From: DATMQA01 sp035566895
GTDB lineage: Bacteria; Verrucomicrobiota; Verrucomicrobiia; Limisphaerales; UBA8199
Assembly: GCA_035566895.1 (NCBI GenBank)
Contig: DATMQA010000167.1
Coordinates: 1-55,696 of the forward strand
DNA: 55,696 bases
Direction of reading: 5' to 3'
Positions 15,876-24,285 of the stretch are shown one piece after another. The translations under genes were made by a program, and so were the position numbers. Below the pieces are notes generated by a model. The model ran no database searches. It was not told the DNA's origin and saw nothing but the letters and a program-made list of their open reading frames with translations. Numbering within the stretch: the first letter of the stretch is position 1; each line of letters starts with the position of its first letter.

Positions 15876-18380
15876 ATGATTAATATGAATTTCCGAGTCC
15901 CGGTGTTTTGTCTAACCGCACTGCTAATCGTGGCCTCTCCGGCCCGCGCTGATTTGTTGCCCAACAATTTCTGGGTGAACTCGACTTTCGAGAGCGGCGC
16001 TAGCCTCGACCAAACCACTGGCACACCCGCAAACTGGACTCGTGACGGCAATGACACCACCATCTGCCAGGTGCTCACCAACAACTCTGTCAGTCCAAGT
16101 CATTCGTTGGCCGTCATCGATAACAACAATGCTGGCTTCGGCGAGTGGCACTCCGATGTCAGCCTCATTGGCAACGCCGCCAACGGCGACGCGTTGAATA
16201 TCCAGTGGTTTGAAATGTATAACCTCAGCGCCCCCCAAATGCGCTTAACAGTGCAGTTCTTTGACGCCGCTACCAACGTCGTCGGAACAACCGACTTTAA
16301 CACCTCCGGCACGACTAGCCCCGGATGGGTAAGCACCATCGCCAATTCGACGTTTACCAGGCGCCAGGAGGTGTTGGTGGTGCCGGTCGGCGCAGTGACA
16401 ATGCGCTGTGACCTGGCCTCCGGCGGAGACCCAGCCATCACCGGCGTAATGGTCATTGATGATCTATCTGTGGCCCGCGTTACCTTGCTGCCCGGCAATT
16501 TCTGGGTGAACTCGACTTTCGAGAGCGGCGTTAACCTCGACCAAACCAATGGCACTCCCACAAATTGGACTCAGGGCGGCGGTGACCCGACGATCTGTCA
16601 GGTCACCACCAATAATTCCGTGAGCCCAAGTCATGCTTTAGCCGTCATCGATAACAATGCCAACACCGTTACCGGTTACGGCGAGTGGCACTCCGATGTC
16701 AGCCTCAGCGGCAACGCCACCAACGGCGACACGTTGAATATCCAGTGGTTTGAAATGTATAGCCTGAACTTCGCCAGTTCTTTTATGCGCTTAACCGTGC
16801 AGTTTTTTAACGCCACCAGCAACGTCGTCGGAACCACCGACTTCACCACCACCGGCACGACGAATGCCGGATGGAGGGGCACCATCGCGAATTCGACGTT
16901 TACGAAGCGGAACGCGGGGTTGATCGTGCCGGTCGGCGCGGTGAGGATGCGCTGTGCCCTGGCTTCCGGCGGTTTCCCAGGCATCAAGGGGGTAATGGTC
17001 ATCGACGACTTATCCGTGGCCCGTGCGCCGATGCTGCTGCCAGGTAACTTTTGGCTGAACTCGACTTTCGAGAGCGGCACTGGCCTCGACCAAACCAATG
17101 GCACACCCGCAAATTGGACTCGCGGCGGCGGCGACCCGACTATCGATCAAGTGACTACCAATAACTCTGTCAGTCCAAGTCATTCCTTGGCCATCATCGA
17201 TAACAATACCGACTCTGTTAACGGTTACGGCGAGTGGTACTCCGATGTCAGCCTCATCGGCAACGCCACCAACGGCCAGGCGTTGAATCTCCAGTGGTTT
17301 GAAATGTATAACCTCAGCGCCCCCGAAATGCGCTTAACCGCGCAGTTCTTTGACTCCAACAATACCCTCGTCTCAGAAACCCACTTTGTCACCACCGGCA
17401 CGAGTAGCCCAGGATGGGTCGGTACCATCGCGGATTCGACGTTTACGAAGCGGAATGGAGCATTGTTGGTGCCGCCCGGCGCGGTGAGGTTGCGCTGTTC
17501 GCTGGTCTCCGGCGGCTCCGGAGCCATCACCGGGGTAATGGTCATCGACGACCTGTCGGTAGCTCTCAATTCAGCAGTGTCGGCGGTACCACCGACCATC
17601 CTGGCCGGTAACTTTTTCCCGAACCCGACGTTTGAGGTGGGCTCTCTTTTGGACGATCCCGCCAACGCGTCGCCGGCGGGTTGGACGCGCGGCGGCAGTG
17701 ATACCACCATCGATCAGGTAACCACGAGCAACTCCGTCAGCCCCACCCACTCCCTCTCCCTGGTGGATAATTCCACCGGCACTTACGGCGAATGGTATCA
17801 GTACCTGACCCTGCCGGCCACCGTGATTCCAGGCGACGTGCTCGAAGTGCAATTCTTCCGAATCTACGCAATCACAAACGGTCCGATGCGTTTGACCTTC
17901 GGATTCCGAACCGCCGGCGGTGTGGATTTAGGGAATGCAACCAATTTCTTTGCGGGTGATACGCTGATTAGTGGCCAGGATGCCCGAAGCCCAGGCTGGC
18001 TGGGCAGCGTCGCCGCATCGCCCTTCGAGCTGGTTTCGGGCCGCTTCCTCGTGCCCGCGAGCGCCGGGCAACTCTCGGTTAAATTCGCCTCCGGCGGTTC
18101 CGGGGAGGTGATCGGGTTGACCGTCATCGACGACCTGTCCGTGCGGATCGGCGTTCCGGTCATCACGAGTATTACCGCCGATGTCAACGGCAAGACCATC
18201 ACCTGGCTCAGCATGCCCAGCAAACTCTACACGGTCCAGTTCGCCAGTACTCTGGGTTCCCCCACCGTCTGGACGTCGCTCGTCACAGGGTTGGCGGGCG
18301 ACCCCTCGCTCTCGAATTCGTACCTGGACACGGCCATCCATGCTGGCAACACCGGCTTCTATCGCGTCATACAACAGTAA
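15876..18380 (+). CDS. Secreted protein with four tandem CBM4/9-like domains
   Basis: The 834-residue protein has a signal peptide ('FCLTALLIVASPARA') and four copies of the CBM4/9-like domain, about 180 residues each, encoded near 15954-16484, 16485-17033, 17034-17597 and 17598-18150. Copies 1-3 are nearly identical even in DNA ('aactcgactttcgagagcgg' recurs), so they duplicated recently; copy 4 is more diverged. Each copy runs from 'GNFW-NSTFESG' through 'GTPANWTRGGGDPT', 'NNSVSPSHSLA', 'YGEW', 'QWFEMY' and 'MRLTVQFF' to 'MVIDDLSVA'. The protein ends with a 'FYRV' module ('GNTGFYRVIQQ') in place of PEP-CTERM. No catalytic domain is present, so a multivalent glycan-binding or adhesive role is inferred. 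Confidence 0.85.
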   Translation: MINMNFRVPVFCLTALLIVASPARADLLPNNFWVNSTFESGASLDQTTGTPANWTRDGNDTTICQVLTNNSVSPSHSLAVIDNNNAGFGEWHSDVSLIGNAANGDALNIQWFEMYNLSAPQMRLTVQFFDAATNVVGTTDFNTSGTTSPGWVSTIANSTFTRRQEVLVVPVGAVTMRCDLASGGDPAITGVMVIDDLSVARVTLLPGNFWVNSTFESGVNLDQTNGTPTNWTQGGGDPTICQVTTNNSVSPSHALAVIDNNANTVTGYGEWHSDVSLSGNATNGDTLNIQWFEMYSLNFASSFMRLTVQFFNATSNVVGTTDFTTTGTTNAGWRGTIANSTFTKRNAGLIVPVGAVRMRCALASGGFPGIKGVMVIDDLSVARAPMLLPGNFWLNSTFESGTGLDQTNGTPANWTRGGGDPTIDQVTTNNSVSPSHSLAIIDNNTDSVNGYGEWYSDVSLIGNATNGQALNLQWFEMYNLSAPEMRLTAQFFDSNNTLVSETHFVTTGTSSPGWVGTIADSTFTKRNGALLVPPGAVRLRCSLVSGGSGAITGVMVIDDLSVALNSAVSAVPPTILAGNFFPNPTFEVGSLLDDPANASPAGWTRGGSDTTIDQVTTSNSVSPTHSLSLVDNSTGTYGEWYQYLTLPATVIPGDVLEVQFFRIYAITNGPMRLTFGFRTAGGVDLGNATNFFAGDTLISGQDARSPGWLGSVAASPFELVSGRFLVPASAGQLSVKFASGGSGEVIGLTVIDDLSVRIGVPVITSITADVNGKTITWLSMPSKLYTVQFASTLGSPTVWTSLVTGLAGDPSLSNSYLDTAIHAGNTGFYRVIQQ

Positions 18381-18452
18381 CGACGAGGCGCACTTCTCTC
18401 GGCGCTCGAGAACGCCCGCCGCGGGAACGAACCACGTAGCCGGAAATATTCG

Positions 18453-19334
18453 ATGAAAATATTAATTCAGGAGCAAAGTTACTCCCTCCGGAAACGGCCC
18501 GTGGAAGGGTCGGCTTTTACCCTGATCGAACTCCTGGTCGTCATCGCCATCATCGCCATTCTGGCTGCCATGCTGCTGCCGGCTCTGAGCCGTGCCAAAG
18601 TAAAAGCCCAGGGCCTCATGTGCCTGGGCAACACGAAACAATTGACGCTGGGTTGGCTCATGTACGCCCATGATAACGTCGATCGCGTCGCCAACAACTT
18701 CGGAGTCCTCGAAACGACTGCCGAGGTCACCGGCAAAACCTACCGCAACTGGGTCAACAACGTGATGAGTTGGGGTACCGACAGCATGAACACTAACATC
18801 CAGCTCATCCAAAACGGCGTTATGGCCCCTTACCTGGCTGGCAACCTGGGCGTTTACAAATGCCCAGCCGACCACTACGCCAGCTCGGCCCAGACCGCCT
18901 TGGGTTGGTCCTCTCGCTCCCGCAGCATCTCCATGAACGCCTTTTTTGGCGCGTATAACGCCAATCCCGCTAGCACCTGGGCTCAAGGACGCAACATCTG
19001 GGCCACCGATTACCGTCAATGGCTTAAGCTCACCACCGTAGCCAAGCCTTCCAACTTCTTTGTTATCCTCGATGAACATCCGGACGGCATCAACGACGGT
19101 TATTTCCTGAATAACCCCGACCCGAATACCTCCAAGTGGGGGGATACCCCGGCTTCCTACCACGGTGGTGCCGGCGGCCTCTCCTTCGCGGATGGCCATT
19201 CCGAAATCCACAAATGGAGAAGCAGCTCCACGAAATTTCCCGTCACCACGACCTCCTACAACCCACCCGCATTCGACGCCTTGGGGTCTCTGGATTATCG
19301 TTGGCTGATGGAGCGCACGGCCGTGCTGTATTAG
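18453..19334 (+). CDS. Prepilin-type protein with H-X9-DG-like motif
   Basis: The 293-residue protein has a prepilin leader with a GSAFTLIELL processing site: cleavage before the Phe, Glu at mature position 5, then a hydrophobic helix 'LLVVIAIIAILAAMLLPALS'. A globular domain follows, with 'CLGNTKQLTLGW', 'YKCPADHYA' and a closing 'GGLSFADGHSEIHKW', which fits the DUF1559-type / H-X9-DG family expanded in Verrucomicrobiota and Planctomycetes. Such proteins are processed by prepilin peptidase and may join type II secretion- or pilus-like fibres. It lies 72 bp after the four-domain CBM-like protein on the same strand, possibly as part of the surface machinery of that cluster. Confidence 0.92.
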   Translation: MKILIQEQSYSLRKRPVEGSAFTLIELLVVIAIIAILAAMLLPALSRAKVKAQGLMCLGNTKQLTLGWLMYAHDNVDRVANNFGVLETTAEVTGKTYRNWVNNVMSWGTDSMNTNIQLIQNGVMAPYLAGNLGVYKCPADHYASSAQTALGWSSRSRSISMNAFFGAYNANPASTWAQGRNIWATDYRQWLKLTTVAKPSNFFVILDEHPDGINDGYFLNNPDPNTSKWGDTPASYHGGAGGLSFADGHSEIHKWRSSSTKFPVTTTSYNPPAFDALGSLDYRWLMERTAVLY

Positions 19335-19344
19335 TGATTGGCGT

Positions 19345-19495
19345 ACCAAGTCCCGTTAGGGAACGGCATGACAATAGGCCACCACTTCAGGTGGGTACCG
19401 GTGCGAAAACGTATTAAGTCCCGTCAGGGACGGCAGAAACCATTACGACTTGCACGAACTCCCCGCAGCCATCCTGCCCCAATCAATGTCATCTC
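19345..19495 (+). repeat. Structured intergenic repeat, copy 1
   Basis: This sequence recurs at 22087-22240. It holds a small stem-loop (ccacc/ggtgg around 19379-19395), the block 'gcgaaaacgtattaagtccc', the hairpin gtcccgtcagggac, and 'cagaaaccattacgacttgc'. The 5' end carries a degenerate extra copy of the gtcccgt motif. It contains no coding sequence. Confidence 0.7.
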
Positions 19496-19560
19496 GTCAA
19501 ATGTCGGGCCTTACCTTGGGCGAGCAACGATTCTTATTGTGTTAAGCAAACCCTCTTTTC

Positions 19561-19668
19561 CGGAGCGCGGACATTCCTGTCCGCAGCAACTTGCGAACGC
19601 GACCGCGGCCCGGATTTGCCGACATCTTGCGCGTACACATTGCTACGGACAGGAATGTCGGCGCTCCG
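19561..19668. repeat. Long imperfect inverted repeat (29 bp arms)
   Basis: The left arm at 19561-19589 (starting cggagcgcggacattcctgt) and the right arm at 19640-19668 (ending aatgtcggcgctccg) are inverted complements with 27 of 29 positions paired, around a 50 bp centre. The architecture resembles the hairpins at 32140-32228 and 42497-42575, though the sequences differ. It could be a REP/MITE-like element or a transcript-end structure. Confidence 0.65.
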
Positions 19669-19754
19669 CCCGCTGTCACTGAACGATTGCCTTTTCCACT
19701 CAGTTCGTTATTGACCATTCCGGGCTAAGGGCGCGATGGTGGGGGACAAGCGGT

Positions 19755-21458
19755 ATGAGCGGAATTCGCATGGGCACGAGTGCCTTCGCTGGGCCGGGGT
19801 CGGGGCCGGGTTCCGTTCGCGCAACAGGATGCGCGCTGTGTTTCGCCCTCGCGGTTCTTGCCGGGTGCGCCACTGACCGGCCTTCCTCAGGTCCGGCTCG
19901 CGCACATCCGAAGGTGGCTCTGCTCGGGCTTGAACCGGGCGTCATCTTGCTTGCTTGCGGGCCGGAGCCTGTAGCGCTCAGCTTCCCTCCCCCGAACGGG
20001 CGGCTGGAGTCGGCCGCCGAAGGGGCCGCTGCCGCGGCGCGCAGCGTCCTGAACACACCCGCCGTCGGGCATCCCCAGGTCGAAGCTGTAATTGGTGTTA
20101 TCGGGTTTGCCGCGTCCCCGTTTGCGGCGGCGTATGGCGCGCTCAGCGCCGGGCGGCAGCGCCTGTCCGCGGACCAACTAAGGGAAGCCCAAAGCGATCT
20201 TGCCCAGGCGATGCGTTCCAATGCGGCGCCGGAACTGCTGCGGCAGGAAGTTGTTAAGGCGGCTCGCCTCAACACGCACCGGCTGCTGGCCTGCTGCGAG
20301 CCCTCTTCGCCGGCGCCGGCCAATTGCGGTCCGGTGAGCGCGGTCTTGGAAGTGGCCGTGGAAGCCTTTGGGTTGGCAGCACTCAGCAACGCGCAGAACC
20401 AATATGTGCTGGAGATCCAGGCCCGGGCCCGGCTGTCCCGCCGGGATGGTCCGGTGGTACTCGAGCGGAGGTATTCCTACCGCAGTGGCACGGCGCCGTT
20501 TGTGGATTGGACCCGGCTGGATGGCCTCGGGTCGGTCGCCCGGACCGGTTATCAATCCCTCGCCGACCAAATTGCCAGGGACGTGTTCGAGCCGGTTTCC
20601 GGACCGGCCATCCTGCTGGGGCCGGGCCAAAAACACACGCGTGCCTCCCCAGCGAGATTCACGGCGAGGACGTGGATGAGGACCAGGTCGAGCCGAGGGG
20701 AACTCACCCCCGCATTACGCTTTGTCAGCGACCGCGTGGACCCGCCGGCGACTTTCCAGGTTTTCACGCGCGGCCCCGGCCCGCGCCCAATCCTCCAAAG
20801 CGACAAGGCCACAGCGCCGGAATCCGAAGATCCGGGCAACACCGAATGGACCCTGGACGGCCTGGAAAACGATCGCAATTCGGTTGTGCAAATCGCCTCG
20901 TGCGTGGCGGCCGTCCCGATGGGCCTTTGGGAAAACACCCTCGGCACGCTCCAGAAACATTCGCGCGAGCAAGCCCAGAAGCTCGCCGCCACCATCAACT
21001 CGCTGACCGTCCAGGGGCATTTCGAGGAGCACCTGGCCGACGTCACCGCGGCGAGTCTCCGCTCGCGCGTGGTCGAGGCCGTCAAACGAAACCAAAAGCC
21101 GCTTGCACTCTCCTTTTCCGCACCGGCGGAGCTCGCCGCCGCGTCCCCCACCGCGGTTGAAATCGAGGTCGTCAGCACGGACCTGATTGGAAAGCGCTCC
21201 GGCAGCAACTCCCGCGCTTTGACGGTCCAAATTCGTGCCACGGTCATCCGCACCTCGGACGGGCAGGAGCTTTATTCATGTCCGATTCGCTACCGCAGCG
21301 CCAGCAGGAAGCTCAAGCAATGGGCGGTTTCGGACGGGGAACCGTTGCGCCAGGAACTCGAGGAGTGCTCGCGTCAGACGGCTGAAGCCTTGTCCCAGGA
21401 ATTGATTAAGCGCGGTTTTGTGACCAGGAACCAGACCCCAGCTTCGACCTCGCTCTGA
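19755..21458 (+). CDS. Putative lipoprotein with two related halves
   Basis: The 567-residue protein has a lipoprotein signal (hydrophobic stretch then lipobox LAGC in 'FALAVLAGCATDR'), so it should be lipidated and membrane-bound; starts at 19755 or 19770 are equally good. The body is alpha/beta with no recognised motif. Two segments look duplicated: 'QYVLEIQARARLSRRDGPVV' with 'RRYSYRSG' and 'YQSLADQIARDVFEPV' in the first half, against 'LTVQIRATVIRTSDGQELYS' with 'CPIRYRSASR' and 'RQTAEALSQELIKRGFV' in the second. It lies between the two copies of the structured repeat (19345, 22087). Function unknown. Confidence 0.75.
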   Translation: MSGIRMGTSAFAGPGSGPGSVRATGCALCFALAVLAGCATDRPSSGPARAHPKVALLGLEPGVILLACGPEPVALSFPPPNGRLESAAEGAAAAARSVLNTPAVGHPQVEAVIGVIGFAASPFAAAYGALSAGRQRLSADQLREAQSDLAQAMRSNAAPELLRQEVVKAARLNTHRLLACCEPSSPAPANCGPVSAVLEVAVEAFGLAALSNAQNQYVLEIQARARLSRRDGPVVLERRYSYRSGTAPFVDWTRLDGLGSVARTGYQSLADQIARDVFEPVSGPAILLGPGQKHTRASPARFTARTWMRTRSSRGELTPALRFVSDRVDPPATFQVFTRGPGPRPILQSDKATAPESEDPGNTEWTLDGLENDRNSVVQIASCVAAVPMGLWENTLGTLQKHSREQAQKLAATINSLTVQGHFEEHLADVTAASLRSRVVEAVKRNQKPLALSFSAPAELAAASPTAVEIEVVSTDLIGKRSGSNSRALTVQIRATVIRTSDGQELYSCPIRYRSASRKLKQWAVSDGEPLRQELEECSRQTAEALSQELIKRGFVTRNQTPASTSL

Positions 21459-21618
21459 AATTCCGCGCCGCTCACCAGCTTTTAGGCACAATAACTGCTA
21501 ACAATTCTCCTCGGGCTGCATAAGCCTGGGGCGCTTGGCAGCATCCAGTGGTGCGGACAATGCCACCGCTGGACAGACGAAACCAGCCTCAGCGCCATCT
21601 GCGTGGACCGAACGATGT

Positions 21619-22080
21619 ATGAACACAATTTCTGTTCCAAAACCAAAACCCGAATATGTCGCCGCTCAGATGGAGCTCCATTATCTCCACGAATTTCACC
21701 GGCCCGAAGCCACTCAACGCAAGGCGCAGCTTAAGCGATTCCTTGAGAGCACGTTCCGCCACGCCTGGAAATTCAAACGCGACCCTCATGCCCGCGCCCT
21801 GAATTTCCGATACCGGATGGTTACGCTGGACAGTACAGCCGGCTTCGACCACTGCTCTTACTTCTCAGGACCTAACGGCACACTCATCATCGTCACCCAG
21901 CCCTATGACGACCCAATCCCGGAACTCCGGGAGGGCCTCGACCGGGCTAACTTGACCGCCGACCTCATCCCTGCTCCCGAATGGGCCTTCTATTATCCCG
22001 GCCGTGCCACCTTGGTCATCCTCAGGTTTTCCCCGAGCCAGGTGGCGCTTAATTCCGCCACTGGCTTTCCCGCTCGTTGA
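21619..22080 (+). CDS. Small hypothetical protein (153 aa)
   Basis: The frame is open from 21535, but the first 28 residues look non-coding; ATG at 21619 ('MNTISVPKPKPEY') is preferred. The protein is soluble with alternating strand and helix patterns ('ALNFRYRMVTLDSTAGFDHC', 'NGTLIIVTQPYDDP', 'TLVILRF'), no signal peptide and no membrane segment. I do not recognise a family. It sits between the lipoprotein gene and copy 2 of the structured repeat, in a repeat-rich accessory stretch. Confidence 0.55.
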   Translation: MNTISVPKPKPEYVAAQMELHYLHEFHRPEATQRKAQLKRFLESTFRHAWKFKRDPHARALNFRYRMVTLDSTAGFDHCSYFSGPNGTLIIVTQPYDDPIPELREGLDRANLTADLIPAPEWAFYYPGRATLVILRFSPSQVALNSATGFPAR

Positions 22081-22086
22081 GAACGG

Positions 22087-22240
22087 TCCAGTCCCGCCAG
22101 GGACGAGAGATAATAGCCAACCATTTTCAATGGTGGGTAACGATGCGAAAACGTATCAAGTCCCGTCAGGGACGGCAGAAACCATTATGACTTGCACGAA
22201 CCCCTGCAGCCATCATGCCCCAATCAGCGTCATCTGCGGG
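22087..22240 (+). repeat. Structured intergenic repeat, copy 2
   Basis: Second copy of the element at 19345. It shares 'aagtcccgtcagggacggca' and 'gacttgcacgaac' exactly. The upstream stem is kept with different bases: aaccatt/aatggt here, ccacc/ggtgg in copy 1. The sequence around the stem loops differs while pairing is retained, as expected for a structure under selection. Confidence 0.7.
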
Positions 22241-22572
22241 CCTCCTCTTCGCCCGTAGTCCCACGCCCCTACTTCAACTTCAGCACCCGCGGCGTCTCCT
22301 CCCCCTCCACCCCAATCAAAACCGAATCCTTCTCTAAGCTGATCAGCGTGTTTTGCCAAGCAACCATGGCCAGTCCTCATTGAAAGGCTTTGAAAGGTGC
22401 ATCTCAATTCTTTGGGCGGTTCGAGCCGGCAGTGAGGGAATCGCAGCCCCACAACAGCCTTTTTGCGTGCTCCGTTATCTCCGTTTCCTCCTGTTCCAAT
22501 TCCGGTTCCATTTCGCTAGGTTACTTCGTGCATTAGCAGAACCAAATTCGTGCGTGTCCGCCTGAAAAGTAA
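22241..22572. other. Intergenic region, no gene seen
   Basis: About 330 bases between repeat copy 2 and a truncated gene. Only short frames are open and none looks protein-like on either strand. I see no convincing hairpin or promoter. Confidence 0.4.
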
Positions 22573-23082
22573 CTAACAACCTCGCAACTGGCACCGTACC
22601 CGCTGTCTCATTCCTCGGTCGCCTATGTCCAAATACTCCAAAAGCTCAGGGATTACGGCAAAACCCTCAACGCAAGCAATCTCACCCGCTGGAAAAAAAC
22701 CGGCTACCTTGTCTGGCTCGCCGAGCAACAAAGCCGCGAAGACGCCCAGGCTCAGTACCAACTCCTCTTTGATCTGCTCCGCGAAAATGAAAACGGCAAA
22801 ATCCACGAAGCCACCCAGCAAATCGCCGCCTTGCGCATCTGCCAGGTCCTCGCCAGGTTCGACCCGGCCACTCTCACCCAGGCCCTCCAGCAACATCCCC
22901 AGGCCCTTGTCCGCCTCGTCCAAACCCTCCCCAGCCTCAGCCGCGGCGGCATGGACTGCGAACGTCTCCTGGTCGAACTCGCCGAGCGCAAAGCCTCCTT
23001 GCAAAAGGACGAGAAACCCAAAAAACGCGGCCTTTCACGGCGCACGCAAAAGTATATTGAAGAGAAACTCAACCTCATGTGA
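22573..23082 (+). pseudogene. N-terminally truncated small coding region (no start codon)
   Basis: An open frame of 169 codons reads as real protein: 'SSVAYVQILQKLRDYGKTLN', 'ASNLTRWKKTGYLVWLAEQQ', 'YQLLFDLLRENENGKIHEAT', 'LARFDPATLTQALQQ' and a basic C-terminus 'KKRGLSRRTQKYIEEKLNLM'. The first in-frame ATG is at 22831, after half of this, and a stop lies just upstream at 22570. The 'NLTRWKKTGY' segment looks like a helix-turn-helix-type N-terminus of a small family I have seen in Verrucomicrobiota but cannot name. It is either a truncated gene or uses a non-standard start. Imperfect tandem repeats follow it directly. Confidence 0.5.
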
Positions 23083-23092
23083 CCGGCTCACC

Positions 23093-23173
23093 GACGTTCA
23101 TGAATGCTCACCAATTCTCACGATTGTGCGCCAATCTTACACTAATGTGCTCGAATGTTGCACCGATGTGCGC
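23093..23173 (+). repeat. Imperfect tandem repeat, about 4 x 20-21 bp
   Basis: Four degenerate units follow one another: acgttcatgaatgctcacc, aattctcacgattgtgcgcc, aatcttacactaatgtgctc(g) and aatgttgcaccgatgtgcgc. They share the pattern aat-tt-cac-aatgtgc. The run starts about 10 bp after the stop of the truncated gene. Confidence 0.55.
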
Positions 23174-23239
23174 TGTTTTGCGTTAATTTTCGTTAATTTT
23201 CGTTACAGAATGCCCCAACAAACGCTCCCCCGGACCCCT

Positions 23240-23274
23240 GATTACTGGTTACTGGTTACTGATTACTGATTACT
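23240..23274 (+). repeat. Heptamer tandem repeat (g[ag]ttact x 5)
   Basis: Five consecutive 7 bp units, gattact or ggttact, occupy 23240-23274. Just upstream (about 23181-23205) the decamer gttaattttc is repeated in 'cgttaattttcgttaatttt'. Both are non-coding and could mark slippage or a site of past insertion. Confidence 0.7.
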
Positions 23275-23363
23275 GACAAACTTGCGTGACAACCCCTCGG
23301 CTCCTATCAAAACTGTCCCGGTGGATATGAGGAAACTAACCCCGTCTACCGGCTGGAGTAACT

Positions 23364-24275
23364 ATGTATAAAATCATTGGTGGAGACGGCAAAACCTACG
23401 GTCCGAGCAGCCTCGATCAACTGAAGCAATGGATCGCCGAAGGGCGAGTCAACCCGCAAACGGCCGTGCAGGAAGAGGGCGCTGTGGAGTGGAAAACCGC
23501 GGCCCAAATTCCTGAACTCGCGGCCTTGTTGTCCGTGGGAGCCCCGCGGCCAGGTGGCGCTCCTCCGCCGCTGTTCCCGCCAGGACCGGCCGTGCAGCAA
23601 ACCGGGCTCGCCATAGCCAGCCTGGTTTTGGGTCTGCTCTCAATCGTCTGCTTCGGAATTCTTGCCGGCATTCCGGCCATCATCTGTGGGCACATTGCCC
23701 GCGCTCGCGCCCAGCGTCTCCCAGCGCAATACGGCGGCGCGGGCCAGGCGCTGGCAGGCCTGATTCTCGGGTATGTGAGCATTTTCATCACGCTGTTCAT
23801 CCTGCCGGCGATGCTTTTGCCCGCGCTGGCGCGCGCCAAGGAGCGAGCGCAGCGCATCAATTGCATGAATAACATGAAGCAGATTGGCGTGGCCTTTAAA
23901 ATCTGGCAGTTGGATCACGGCGACCAGCTTCCATTCAACGTCAGCACCAATAAGGGCGGCACCCTCGAATTCTGCGCCATGGGAGCCGACGGATTTGATC
24001 ACAACAGTGCGCTTCATTTGATGGTGCTGTCCAACGAACTGGTCATCCCAAGGATTCTGGTGTGTCCGGGGGATTCCAAACGGCCGGCGCTGGACTTTCA
24101 GACCCTCACCGCGGCCAATGTGACCTATCAGCTCCATTCCGGAACCAATGTCGCCGATACCAATCCCCAGGCTGTCCTCGCCGTCTGCCCGATTCACAAC
24201 AACGTCCTCCTCTGCGACGGGAGCATCCAATACACCAAACGACCACGGATCTCGATCCCTGCCCGTTCAAACTAA
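23364..24275 (+). CDS. GYF_2 / DUF4190 protein with pseudopilin-like C-terminal part
   Basis: The start at 23364 is supported by GGAG seven bases upstream. Residues 1-55 form a GYF_2-type domain ('YKIIGGDGKTYGPSSLDQLK', 'AVEWKTAAQIPELAAL'). A proline/glycine linker leads to two hydrophobic helices (about 80-105 and 125-152) typical of DUF4190 ('GLAIASLVLGLLSIVCFGIL'). The end resembles the globular part of H-X9-DG pseudopilins ('MLLPALARAKERAQRINCMN', 'NMKQIGVAFKIW', 'VLLCDGSIQYTKR') without a prepilin cleavage site of its own. It is an inner-membrane protein of unknown job. Its 3' end converges on the GH16 gene 10 bp away. Confidence 0.85.
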   Translation: MYKIIGGDGKTYGPSSLDQLKQWIAEGRVNPQTAVQEEGAVEWKTAAQIPELAALLSVGAPRPGGAPPPLFPPGPAVQQTGLAIASLVLGLLSIVCFGILAGIPAIICGHIARARAQRLPAQYGGAGQALAGLILGYVSIFITLFILPAMLLPALARAKERAQRINCMNNMKQIGVAFKIWQLDHGDQLPFNVSTNKGGTLEFCAMGADGFDHNSALHLMVLSNELVIPRILVCPGDSKRPALDFQTLTAANVTYQLHSGTNVADTNPQAVLAVCPIHNNVLLCDGSIQYTKRPRISIPARSN

Positions 24276-24285
24276 ACACAATCGG

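Noticed and set aside
22625..23269. 214-codon plus-strand frame rich in Ser, Pro and Lys
   Set aside because: Another frame of the same DNA (22573-23082) reads as a natural protein; the Ser/Pro/Lys string is its shadow.
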